Shown piece by piece: positions 1-7,809 of a stretch of DNA of 64,000 nucleotides. Both the position numbers and the translations under genes were made by a program. A model generated the notes under the pieces. The model saw nothing but the letters and a program-made list of their open reading frames with translations, was not told the DNA's origin and did no database searches. Within the stretch, counting starts at the first letter, position 1; each line of letters opens with the position of its first letter. Source of the stretch: Paenibacillus sp. Marseille-Q4541 (lineage in GTDB: Bacteria; Bacillota; Bacilli; Paenibacillales; Paenibacillaceae); NCBI RefSeq assembly GCF_018310695.1, contig NZ_JAGXCY010000013.1:1-64000 (forward strand), written 5' to 3'.

Positions 1-336
1 AAGTTCGTCAGCGTTCCCGCTGTTATCGTCGCTCCTTGCACGCTAGTAATCGTACCGGCTGTTATCGTTGCCCCTAGTACACTCGTTAGCGTTCCTGCCG
101 TGATCGTTGCCCCTAATACGCTGGTCAGAGTTCCGTTCAGTAAGTTCGTCAGCGTTCCCGCTGTTATCGTCGCTCCTTGTACGCTAGTAATCGTACCGGC
201 TGTTATCGTTGCCCCTAGCACACTCGTTAGCGTTCCTGCCGTTATCGTCGCACCCAGTACACTCGTTAATGTTCCTGCGGTGATGGTTGCTCCTAGCACG
301 CTAGTAATTGTACCCGCTGTTATGGTTACACTCGTC
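1..336. repeat. 39-base tandem repeat with 141-base higher-order period
   Basis: The DNA encoding the repeat array is itself repetitive: 39-base units (13 codons) beginning near base 336 on the minus strand, and a nearly perfect 141-base duplication (1-120 against 142-261). The few differences are mostly third-position changes, so the protein repeat is conserved more than the DNA. Such arrays commonly expand and contract by slippage or recombination. Confidence 0.85.
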
Positions 337-494
337 ATACTTGGCATGTTACTGATCGTACCATCCAAAATAATGCCTACCAGATTACCAGATGTATCCG
401 TGCGTACGGGATGAGTTACATTCGCTTCATCTGTCCCGTAAATAAGTGTTCGTAAATTGTCCGGGTTTAAGTTAAAACTCGAAAAGTTTGGCAT
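1..494 (-). CDS. Repeat-array protein, N-terminal part, truncated by the window edge
   Basis: The minus strand is open from an ATG at 494 to the edge of the window (164 codons, no stop). A G-rich ribosome site (GAGGGGGGGG) lies six bases upstream of the ATG. The first 50 or so residues are non-repetitive (start MPNFSSFNLNPDNLRT, then YGTDEANVTHPVR). After that the protein is built from a 13-residue unit close to ATITAGTLTSVLG, repeated with small changes, and interrupted by a variant containing NLLNGTL. A longer period of 141 bases (47 residues) is also visible: bases 1-120 and 142-261 are nearly identical. Alternating Thr/hydrophobic residues with regular Gly suggest a beta-solenoid fold. 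The N-terminus recalls Paenibacillus proteins annotated DUF6385, from memory only. Function unknown; a spore or cell surface role is inferred from its neighbours. Confidence 0.7.
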   Translation of the reverse strand, partial: MPNFSSFNLNPDNLRTLIYGTDEANVTHPVRTDTSGNLVGIILDGTISNMPSMTSVTITAGTITSVLGATITAGTLTSVLGATITAGTLTSVLGATITAGTITSVQGATITAGTLTNLLNGTLTSVLGATITAGTLTSVLGATITAGTITSVQGATITAGTLTN

Positions 495-620
495 CTAGTG
501 CCCCCCCCTCTATCGAACATGATCTAACACCATAGCAGTGCTAAGGCATTCTATGCGGAGGCCTTACAAGCAGTAACGGCACAAGCCTTTCTCTATTTTT
601 GCAGTGCAAGGGACAACCCA

Positions 621-649
621 AACCAAAAGCCAACCACTCTCATATACTA
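621..649 (+). promoter_or_regulatory. Possible SigK-type promoter
   Basis: AACC at 621-624 is followed 16 bases later by CATATACTA at 641-649. This matches the known SigK pattern (MACM, about 16 bases, CATANNNTA). It lies about 100 bases upstream of the gene at 747. The motif is short, so chance is possible, but the same nine-base -10 recurs before the orphan gene at 59927. Confidence 0.35.
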
Positions 650-746
650 GATTTGGATAGATCTGACGATGAGCGTGACGTGTCATTCATAGTAGAAAAA
701 TTGGAATGAGTTTATGTCATTCAATGCTAAGTGGGGAGGTAAATAA

Positions 747-1280
747 ATGACCAACTACAACGTGTTTAATTCGTCTGACAGACCTCTATATACTCAACAA
801 ATGAACACATATGTTTCACCTGGTGTAGAAGCTACTCCAGATGCAGGAGCAGCTGCGGCAGGCAGATTGTTCTCGCTAACGAGCGGAAACGTCTCAGTGG
901 GAGCGGGAAGCAGCTTGTTATTACAGGTGGTCAATCCGGCAGCCAGTGGACGTAGGCTCTATTTTTCTCAAGTGATTGGGGGAACAACGGCTGCAGCATC
1001 GCTCATCCTATACCGAGGCGGGACCCTTACTGGCGGGTCAGTACTCACTCCCATTAATAATCTCTTTGGTAGTTCGATTACTAGTGTCATGACTGCACAG
1101 CAGGTGACCGGTTCCATTACGGGAAGTCCCGTCACGCTGATAAGCATTCCCTTAACCGCTGGTGCCTATAGTACGCGACTGCCGGGGACAATTATTGTTC
1201 CTTCAGGACAATCCATGACACTCAGCCTTGGAACAGGTGCATTAACTGGGTCCCTTAATGTAAGCTGGTGGGAATTTTGA
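747..1280 (+). CDS. Low-complexity WWE-tailed protein, paralogue 1
   Basis: A 177-residue protein with a good ribosome site (GGGGAGGT, 734-741). It has no signal peptide and no membrane segment. The N-terminus MTNYNVFNSSDRPLYTQQ, an Ala/Gly-rich stretch near residues 32-40 with AGRLF, long Ser/Thr/Gly-rich beta-like segments, the IIVPSGQSMTLSLG segment and the C-terminal WWEF are all shared with the next gene, only 30 bases downstream, so the two are paralogues in one operon. The family is not one I can name. The lack of an export signal, compositional bias and the possible SigK promoter suggest a protein made in the mother cell and laid on the spore surface; that is inference. Confidence 0.75.
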   Translation: MTNYNVFNSSDRPLYTQQMNTYVSPGVEATPDAGAAAAGRLFSLTSGNVSVGAGSSLLLQVVNPAASGRRLYFSQVIGGTTAAASLILYRGGTLTGGSVLTPINNLFGSSITSVMTAQQVTGSITGSPVTLISIPLTAGAYSTRLPGTIIVPSGQSMTLSLGTGALTGSLNVSWWEF

Positions 1281-1310
1281 AAATCGACAATAAGGAGGGA
1301 TTAATCATCC

Positions 1311-1892
1311 ATGCCTAACTATAATATTTTTGGTAATGCTGACAAACCATTAAGTCAATTACAATTAAACACCTATCAATCACCGAGTGCATCTGCCCCT
1401 GCAGAAGCGAGTGCGAGTCAGGCGGGAAGACTCTTCGCAGCAGGAGCGACCAACTCAGCTAGTCTCGGTCTACTCGGAGGATCGATCATTATTACTGTAC
1501 AACTAACCAATCCGGCGGGCAGCGAAAGAACGGCTTACATCTCTCGTATTTCAGGTGGCATTAACATTTCATTAAACTTGCTGTCCTCATTTAGCGGCTC
1601 CATGTCGATTGTTAGAAATGGTACGCTAACGACACCAACAACACTTACGTCTGCCAACTTGAATTTTTCAAGTAGTACCACAAGCCTGATGGCCGTTCGT
1701 TCGTCTACCTCTGTATCCACGGGAGGAACTTCTGTATTAACGATGCCGTTGGCAGCAGGTCCACTTGAATTTAATGAGTTCGGTGACTTTATCATTCCAT
1801 CAGGTCAATCCTTTACATTAACGATAAGCGGTGCATTAACTGTCGCAGGTGTTATCGCCAATACCGCTAACATTGTCTGGTGGGAGGTCTAA
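1311..1892 (+). CDS. Low-complexity WWE-tailed protein, paralogue 2
   Basis: A 193-residue protein, paralogous to the gene just upstream: start MPNYNIFGNADKPLSQLQLN, then SQAGRLF, a Ser/Thr/Leu-rich middle, FIIPSGQSFTLTISG and C-terminal WWEV. The start is supported by AAGGAGGG at 1291-1298. The first residues (MPNYNIF) also echo the MPNFSSF start of the repeat protein on the other strand, so all three may share an N-terminal targeting segment. The stop codon overlaps the stop of the convergent MFS gene by four bases, with no room for a terminator between them. Function unknown; spore-surface role inferred. Confidence 0.75.
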   Translation: MPNYNIFGNADKPLSQLQLNTYQSPSASAPAEASASQAGRLFAAGATNSASLGLLGGSIIITVQLTNPAGSERTAYISRISGGINISLNLLSSFSGSMSIVRNGTLTTPTTLTSANLNFSSSTTSLMAVRSSTSVSTGGTSVLTMPLAAGPLEFNEFGDFIIPSGQSFTLTISGALTVAGVIANTANIVWWEV

Positions 1893-3238
1893 GCGGACTC
1901 CGTCCTTTTGATAGTTGCTTCCTTCTCCCGCTTGGACTTTTCTCCCCACAAATAAGAACCTGATACAAAGCCTACAACCCCGATAACAGCTATGGTACAC
2001 CCAATCCAGAAGAAAGTCGTTCTTACCCCCACAGATTCAATAACAATCCCCCCAAGAAGCGGTGCAGAAATAAGAACAACACTAACAACCGTATTGCTTA
2101 TACCAAACACACGCCCGACCATATCCTGGCGGCTTTCTTTTTGCATAATTGTCTGGTTTGTTACCATGTATAGTCCATTCCCTACTCCAATCAGAACAGC
2201 AAACATGATAATATACAAGGCCGTATCCACTGTTTGTAGCAGCCCTAAACCAGCTATGCCAAGCCCAATTCCAAGGTATCCGCCTCCAAGTCCAATCACA
2301 TACGAGAGCCGCCCTACCCTGTTAACGAGTATCATGACAACAACCGACCCTGCTCCAATGGCAGCAACAAGAATACCAAGCATCGACTCCCGATCCGGAG
2401 CAATTTCTCGAAGCAGCATCGTAAACTGATAATCAATCATGAGCAGTGCAAATAGCCCAAACACACTATATATCAAAGTACAAATCAGCATTCTCTGCTG
2501 AAAAAGATACGTCCATCCATCCTTCCAGTCAGACCATACGGAGGTACTCCCTACGGCCGCATCCACTGCCTCTTGATCCACGTGAAACTTTTTCTCTTCA
2601 TGGAATGAGTCCTCTGTGTGCAATAACTCGTTTTTCTTCGTTTCAGCACCTCTTATACTCCATAACAGTGAAGCCGAAGCAAACCGTGCACAGGCCCCAA
2701 TACCGATACATACTTGCGGTGAAAAAATAGCGAGCGTCATGCCCCCAAGAAGTGGGCCTGCAATTTTAGAGAACTGATTAACAAGACCATTTAATGATGT
2801 CGCCTGCACTAGTTGCTCTTCCCTCACGAGCGATCTTGTCATCGCTTGATGTGCGGGCATGATAAAAGATGAAACTGCTGCACGGCACATAAGGATAGGA
2901 ATAACCGCATAAGGATGGGAAGCAGTGAGGAGGACCAGGGTAAGAATACCCGTCAGCAGATCCGCAAGCATCATTAGCTTCAATTTGGGGAAACGGTCTG
3001 CTGCAACTCCTGCAAATGATCCAAGAATAAGACCTGGCAAAGCCATTGCCACAGGGACTAGGGCCAGCGTAACTGGGCTTGCTCCCCACCTGTAGACCAT
3101 AATGATCTGGATAGCAATGGCATCAAACCACTCTCCGAAAGAAGCGGTAGCATAGGCGGTAAACATCCGCATAAACCGCCTATTGTTTAATAAGCTGCTC
3201 TCACTTGAAAGTTTACGGTTTAAAAAGTTTATTTTCAT
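1889..3238 (-). CDS. MFS transporter (drug exporter type)
   Basis: A 449-residue integral membrane protein with about twelve hydrophobic segments and a charged central loop near residues 197-235 (rich in Lys, Glu, His) separating two six-helix halves, as in major facilitator exporters of the MFS_3 (enterobactin or macrolide exporter-like) branch. The start FGEWFDAIAIQIIMVYRW and the AADRFPKLKLMMLADLL segment are typical of helix 1 and the loop 2-3 motif. It lies 59 bases downstream of a winged-helix regulator on the same strand and probably forms an operon with it, suggesting regulated efflux of a toxic compound. Substrate cannot be read from sequence. Ribosome site GGAGG precedes the ATG. 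Confidence 0.85.
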   Translation of the reverse strand: MKINFLNRKLSSESSLLNNRRFMRMFTAYATASFGEWFDAIAIQIIMVYRWGASPVTLALVPVAMALPGLILGSFAGVAADRFPKLKLMMLADLLTGILTLVLLTASHPYAVIPILMCRAAVSSFIMPAHQAMTRSLVREEQLVQATSLNGLVNQFSKIAGPLLGGMTLAIFSPQVCIGIGACARFASASLLWSIRGAETKKNELLHTEDSFHEEKKFHVDQEAVDAAVGSTSVWSDWKDGWTYLFQQRMLICTLIYSVFGLFALLMIDYQFTMLLREIAPDRESMLGILVAAIGAGSVVVMILVNRVGRLSYVIGLGGGYLGIGLGIAGLGLLQTVDTALYIIMFAVLIGVGNGLYMVTNQTIMQKESRQDMVGRVFGISNTVVSVVLISAPLLGGIVIESVGVRTTFFWIGCTIAVIGVVGFVSGSYLWGEKSKREKEATIKRTESA

Positions 3239-3297
3239 ATTGATCCTCCATTATCGTAAGCTTGATCTTACAATAACGGGGAATTGTCAGAGGATTA

Positions 3298-4461
3298 TCA
3301 GACAGAAGCGAGGAAATTCATGATTTTTTCACGTGCTTGATCCAATAAAACATCATATTGATGTTTCTCATTTAAGTCAGCGAAAATGCGGCTCAATTTC
3401 TGCCTTAAAGCTCTGATCTCTTTTTCATGAGCAGGGCGAGGATTCCGATCTATATAGCGCATAAATTGTCCAAGGGAGATGAGTAAATGCGGGGTGCTTT
3501 TGGATTCATAATATACACGCATTCCCTGATCAACAGAAGAAACGGCTTCTTGAATAAGGCCCTGAGCGTACTGCCAGATTCCTGCAACAAAATGGAAACG
3601 GATCATCTCTCGAAGATAGGGAGTATCCTCTAGCATAAGACGAATTTGCTCCATCTTGCTTGTTATCCGATCCGGACGATTTTCTAGAATATAGAGGTAC
3701 AACTCCGCTGTAGCCACTGGAATGTGGAACCCACTTAATTCCTCTTCCTTCACAACCCGATGGGTCTCAATCAATCGTTCCTCAGCTTCTGCAAATCGGC
3801 CATTCTCTGCAAACATATCAATGATATTCAGGATGTACATCTCCCTATGATGACGAGGGGATAGCAGACCCGATTGAAGGACCTTCTCACAGATCTGAAG
3901 TGCTTCTTCAGGCTGAACAATAATTCCATAAAGAAGCGATATCCAGTACAACTGATCCTGCACAGGAGTTATCTGATCATGTACAAAATAGGCAAGATCC
4001 CCCTCTAGAAAGTGCAGGTATTTGGAGTAAAAGGAGGCTACCTCGATCCCAAGGACCTCCTGCTGAGCAGCAAGGGTTAGCATCGATTCCCCTTGTCCAA
4101 GTAAATGATATTTTTGAAAAAGCTGATCTACCGCCGCTTGCAGTTCAGGGTCCCTTAAGGAAGGACGCATACGGAGACCCTCCGGTTCGTGCACAGTCAG
4201 TCGGTACCCGGTACCACGCACGGTTTGAAGTTCAAACTCAGGAAGAGACACAAGCTTTTTACGAAGCCGGTAAATATGATCATCCACTGTACGTTCTGAA
4301 GGATATTCCATCCCCCATACCTTATTCAGCAAATGTTCCCGGGTAAAGGTCTGGCCTTGATGACGATGCAAAAACGTAAGGAGTGCATACTCCTTTGCTA
4401 AGAGATGGGCTGCTCCCGATGGTGTAATAACCGAGTAGGTTCCTTCGTCAAAATCAATCAT
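3298..4461 (-). CDS. Winged-helix regulator with long helical C-terminal region
   Basis: The start is placed at 4461 (MIDFDEGTYSV, 387 residues) because GGAGG lies seven bases upstream; the longer reading from 4485 would put that site inside the gene. Residues about 5-95 form an OmpR/PhoB-type winged helix: LLAKEYALLTFLHRHQG, FTREHLLNKVWG, RTVDDHIYRLRKKL and the closing RGTGYRLT. There is no receiver domain. The remaining 280 residues are mostly helical with TPR-like character (EALQICEKVL, FAEAEERLIETHRV), the general layout of SARP/AfsR-type or Paenibacillus efflux regulators. It probably senses a signal through this region and controls the MFS gene directly downstream. Confidence 0.75.
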   Translation of the reverse strand: MIDFDEGTYSVITPSGAAHLLAKEYALLTFLHRHQGQTFTREHLLNKVWGMEYPSERTVDDHIYRLRKKLVSLPEFELQTVRGTGYRLTVHEPEGLRMRPSLRDPELQAAVDQLFQKYHLLGQGESMLTLAAQQEVLGIEVASFYSKYLHFLEGDLAYFVHDQITPVQDQLYWISLLYGIIVQPEEALQICEKVLQSGLLSPRHHREMYILNIIDMFAENGRFAEAEERLIETHRVVKEEELSGFHIPVATAELYLYILENRPDRITSKMEQIRLMLEDTPYLREMIRFHFVAGIWQYAQGLIQEAVSSVDQGMRVYYESKSTPHLLISLGQFMRYIDRNPRPAHEKEIRALRQKLSRIFADLNEKHQYDVLLDQAREKIMNFLASV

Positions 4462-4552
4462 GGGATATCCTCCACTTATCTTCATTCGTTCATCCGCTAT
4501 TTTTACTATTCTTATTGTACACGTTGCATTCCTATATTGCCTCCGTCTCCAT

Positions 4553-4586
4553 CACAAAAAACTGGCGCCAATAAGGCACCAGTTCC
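4553..4586 (-). terminator. Terminator of the Trp/Tyr-type ABC operon
   Basis: On the minus strand AACTGGTGCC pairs with GGCGCCAGTT around a TTATT loop, followed by TTTTTT. It lies just past the ATPase stop. Confidence 0.8.
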
Positions 4587-4610
4587 TAGTTCACACTTAA
4601 CCGCGACATT

Positions 4611-5405
4611 CTATCCCAGGACAACCCGGTCATCTGCAAGCGTCGTTCCACTGATCTGTTCGAACTCCCGCAGAAGTTCTGCCACGGTCAGTGTTGCTTT
4701 GCGCTTCGCATCCACATCAAGGATGATTCGTCCCTTATCCATCATAATCAGCCGGTTACCGAGCCGAATTGCTTGTTCCATATTATGAGTAACCATCAAA
4801 GTGGTTAGGTTCATCTCTCGTACAAGGGATTCTGTAATGCTTGTAATCAGCTCAGCTCGTGAAGGATCAAGCGCAGCCGTATGCTCATCCAGCAGGAGAA
4901 TCTCCGGGCGAGTAAAAGTAGCCATGAGCAGGCTCAGCGCCTGTCTTTCACCACCAGATAAAAGTCCCACCTTTGCTCTGGTCCGATTTTCGAGTCCGAT
5001 CCCCAGTTTCTCGAGTTGTTCCCGGAATATCTTTTTCGTTCCATTGCTGATACCAAAAGATAATCCTCTTGATTTCCCTCTGCGGTATGCCATCGCCAGG
5101 TTCTCTTCAATTGTCATCTGAGGAGCAGTTCCTGCCATCGGGTCCTGAAATACCCGCCCAATCCACTGGCTCCGCTTATATTCAGGTAACCCACTTATCG
5201 TCTTATCCTTAATTTTTACTGTTCCGGCATCAGGCCTCAGCACACCTGAAATCACATTCATGAGGGTTGATTTTCCCGCACCATTACTTCCGATTACGGT
5301 TACAAAATCGCCTTGGTTCAAGATCAAATTAGCATCCATCAAGGCGATTTTCTCGTCTACTGTACCTGGATTAAATAATTTGGAGACATGATCAATGTGC
5401 AGCAT
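4611..5405 (-). CDS. ABC transporter ATP-binding protein, Trp/Tyr-type importer
   Basis: A 264-residue ATPase with Walker A GSNGAGKST (residues about 39-47), Q-loop VFQDPMAGTAPQMT, signature LSGGERQAL, Walker B ILLLDEHTAALD and the H-loop VTHN. Glu-His replacing the usual Glu-Pro after Walker B is characteristic of this importer family. It is the last gene of a three-gene operon: its ATG overlaps the permease stop by one base (TAATG), so translation is probably coupled. With the permease and lipoprotein upstream it forms the TrpXYZ-like or PF04392-type system for uptake of an amino acid or other small molecule. The substrate cannot be fixed from sequence. Confidence 0.85.
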   Translation of the reverse strand: MLHIDHVSKLFNPGTVDEKIALMDANLILNQGDFVTVIGSNGAGKSTLMNVISGVLRPDAGTVKIKDKTISGLPEYKRSQWIGRVFQDPMAGTAPQMTIEENLAMAYRRGKSRGLSFGISNGTKKIFREQLEKLGIGLENRTRAKVGLLSGGERQALSLLMATFTRPEILLLDEHTAALDPSRAELITSITESLVREMNLTTLMVTHNMEQAIRLGNRLIMMDKGRIILDVDAKRKATLTVAELLREFEQISGTTLADDRVVLG

Positions 5406-6346
5406 TATAGACCACCTCCTACACTTTTGTCTGCTTTTCCCGATCCTGATAGTAAAGTAGCTGTCCGTTTCTTAGCCATCTTCTTCTGCTTCATTCTCCG
5501 CTGGGCGGAAGGAATAAGCAAAGCCAGAATAACGATAACGGCGGTAATAATCTTCAGATCAGAAGTCTCCAGCCATTCAATACGATACGCGATCATGACG
5601 ACAATACGGTACACGACGGAGCCGATAATAACGGAAACGATCGCCCAGAAAATACTGCGTTTACCAATGATCGCTTCTCCAATAATGACCGAAGCCAAAC
5701 CAATGACGATCATCCCGATTCCCATTGAAATATCAGCAAATCCTGAGTGCTGGGCAATAAAGGAACCAGATAAGGCTACCAGTCCATTAGACAAGCTGAT
5801 TCCCACCAATTTAGTCGTGTCTGTATTGGCACCAAAGCTGCGAATCATGCGCTCATTATCACCCGTCGCGCGAAGCGCAAGGCCAAGATTTGTTTTAAAG
5901 AAAACATCCAACAGTAAGATTACAACAATAGAAACAACAATCATGAACAAGAGCGTGGATGCCCCTGTGAATATGGTGTCCGTATTAATCAGCGATACGT
6001 TGGGTGCTTTTAAAATTCGCATATTAATCGAATAAAGTGCAATCATCATCAGAATCCCTGATAAGAGTCCGTTGATTTTCCCCTTCGTATGTAACAGACC
6101 GGTGCAAGCACCTGCTGCAATACCTCCTCCAAAGGCGGCCAGCGTAGCCACCCAAGGAGAGTGCCCTGCCGTAATCATCACGGAGGCAATAGCACCGCCT
6201 GTCGTAAAACTTTGATCCACGGTAAGATCAGGGAAATCGAGAATCCGGAAAGTAATATATACACCTAGCGCCATAAGTCCATACAATAAGCCCAGTTCAA
6301 TGGCTTTTGGTGTTGATGCAAGCAGTTCGAGCAGTGTACTAACCAT
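5405..6346 (-). CDS. ABC transporter permease, Trp/Tyr-type importer
   Basis: A 313-residue membrane protein with about eight or nine hydrophobic segments in the arrangement of LivH/BPD_transp_2 permeases. Segments such as GLLYGLMALGVYITFRILD, FPDLTVDQSFTTGGA and LRATGDNERMIRSFGAN are typical of the permease paired with PF04392 binding proteins. The C-terminus is basic (KQKKMAKKR) and cytoplasmic. It sits between the binding protein and the ATPase, with AGGAGG upstream of the ATG. A hairpin in the gap before it (6370-6396) may lower its expression relative to the binding protein. Confidence 0.85.
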   Translation of the reverse strand: MVSTLLELLASTPKAIELGLLYGLMALGVYITFRILDFPDLTVDQSFTTGGAIASVMITAGHSPWVATLAAFGGGIAAGACTGLLHTKGKINGLLSGILMMIALYSINMRILKAPNVSLINTDTIFTGASTLLFMIVVSIVVILLLDVFFKTNLGLALRATGDNERMIRSFGANTDTTKLVGISLSNGLVALSGSFIAQHSGFADISMGIGMIVIGLASVIIGEAIIGKRSIFWAIVSVIIGSVVYRIVVMIAYRIEWLETSDLKIITAVIVILALLIPSAQRRMKQKKMAKKRTATLLSGSGKADKSVGGGL

Positions 6347-6369
6347 ACCATTCTCCTCCTAGTTAAAGA

Positions 6370-6396
6370 GAACAGGGTGGCACGTCCACCCTGTTC
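6370..6396 (-). other. Intercistronic stem-loop
   Basis: GAACAGGGTGG and CCACCCTGTTC form a near-perfect hairpin in the 85-base gap between the binding-protein gene and the permease gene. Only a weak T-tract follows. Such hairpins often give more binding protein than membrane components, by partial termination or by protecting the upstream mRNA. Confidence 0.6.
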
Positions 6397-6431
6397 AGCA
6401 AGCTGTCATCTTCTATTGCTGTATCTTGGTA

Positions 6432-7481
6432 TTACTGAATAATATTCGTCTCCTGATCGGTTACACTTGCCTTCATTTCTTCTGTCACTTCAATGCCTTG
6501 TTCCGTAGCGGCTTTGAGGTTAAGAATAAGGTCCAGCTTGTCTGGAACCGTAATAGCCAGATCGCCCGGATTTGCGCCATTTTTCAAAATATCTACCGCC
6601 ATCTCACCAACTTGATAGCCATGGTCAAAATATTTGAATCCTACCGTCGCAAACGCTCCCTTCTCGACCGTATCACGATCACTTGAGAAGAACGGGATAT
6701 CTTTGTCATTGGCAATTTTGATGATTGTATCTACTGCACTTACGACTGTATTATCCAGAGTAATGTACAGAGCATCGACTTTCCCTACTAGGGAATCCGC
6801 CGCCTGCTGTACCTCTGATGTATTTGTTACTGCCGCTTTTACAAGTGTAATCCCATGTTCCTTAAATGCTGCTTCTGCATTGTTTGCCATAACAACAGCA
6901 TTTGACTCTCCTTCGTTCAGTACGAGCCCCACTTTTTTAATTTCCGGCATTTGCTCTGCAATGAATGATGCCAAGGTTTTTATTGCTTCCGGATTCGTAT
7001 CCGATGCCCCTGTAACATTTCCGCCTGGCTTCTCAAGACTCGTCACGAGCTTCGCACCTAAAGGATCGGTTACAGCTGCGAACAACACGGGTATGTCTTT
7101 TACCTGCTGAACTACAGCTTGAGCGGAAGGTGTGGCAATTCCAAGCACAAGATCGCTTTTCTCTGTGGCAATCTTCTGTGCAATGGATAGGTTATTGGCC
7201 GCATCGTTCTGCGCATTATTCAAGTCAATCTTAAGATTGCCCCCTTCCACCAGACCGCCGTCCTTCAAAGCAGCAATAAACCCTTCTCTCGTTGCATCAA
7301 GTGACGGATGTTCAACGTATTGTGAGATCGCAATGGAGTATGTCTGCTTCTCTCCAGCCGTATCTCCGCCTTCACTACCAGATGTACCGTTTGTACCCGC
7401 ATTCCCTGTATCATTACCACAACCTGCTACCAAAGCAATAGAAGCACTGAGAATCAAAGACATCCACGTTTTTCTTTTCAT
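6432..7481 (-). CDS. ABC substrate-binding lipoprotein, Trp/Tyr-type
   Basis: The start is set at 7481 (MKRKTWMSL, 349 residues) because AGAGGGG lies eight to fourteen bases upstream and a clean lipoprotein signal follows: basic start, hydrophobic core LILSASIALVAG and lipobox Cys at VAGCGND. The longer reading from 7541 adds 20 charged residues. A Ser/Gly/Thr-rich linker follows the lipid anchor. The body is a type 1 periplasmic-binding fold of the PF04392 family (AISQYVEHPSLDATREGF, GIATPSAQAV, DPLGAKLV, GASDT). It captures the substrate outside the membrane for the permease and ATPase encoded downstream. Confidence 0.85.
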   Translation of the reverse strand: MKRKTWMSLILSASIALVAGCGNDTGNAGTNGTSGSEGGDTAGEKQTYSIAISQYVEHPSLDATREGFIAALKDGGLVEGGNLKIDLNNAQNDAANNLSIAQKIATEKSDLVLGIATPSAQAVVQQVKDIPVLFAAVTDPLGAKLVTSLEKPGGNVTGASDTNPEAIKTLASFIAEQMPEIKKVGLVLNEGESNAVVMANNAEAAFKEHGITLVKAAVTNTSEVQQAADSLVGKVDALYITLDNTVVSAVDTIIKIANDKDIPFFSSDRDTVEKGAFATVGFKYFDHGYQVGEMAVDILKNGANPGDLAITVPDKLDLILNLKAATEQGIEVTEEMKASVTDQETNIIQ

Positions 7482-7756
7482 ATGTATACCCCTCTCTTTT
7501 TCTTCTTCGTTCACTTTACTTCCATTTAATACCTCTAACATGCGGTGTCACATAATAGCATTAGCGCTTTTACATTTAACTGCGCTAAAGTAACTGGAGC
7601 TAAAAAAGCGCAACCCTCTCGTTATAAGCAGTGAGAAGGCATGTAAAGCAGTGGATCTCTTCGACAATAATTAACGTATGGTCAGAAACAACTTTTCCCT
7701 AATATTACGGGTGCTTGTACTATTCGTCAATTACTACTTTTGCTGGAAATATGAAA

Positions 7757-7806
7757 AATAAAAGAAAAACGCCCTTCAGAACCAAAGTTCTGTTAGGCGT
7801 CTTTCT
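7757..7806 (-). terminator. Terminator after the SufR-like regulator
   Basis: ACGCCTAACAGAAC pairs with GTTCTGAAGGGCGT (one bulged region), followed by TTTTTCTTTT on the minus strand. It closes the trhO-regulator unit. Confidence 0.85.
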
Positions 7807-7809
7807 TTT

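Noticed and set aside
100..414. Plus-strand ORF of repeated VPAVIVAPSTLVS-like units
   Set aside because: It is the antisense shadow of the repeat array encoded on the minus strand, which has a proper ATG and ribosome site.
7561..7740. T-box or riboswitch before the Trp/Tyr-type ABC operon
   Set aside because: Only GCGCT/AGCGC repeats were seen; the AGGGTGGNACCGCG T-box motif is absent.
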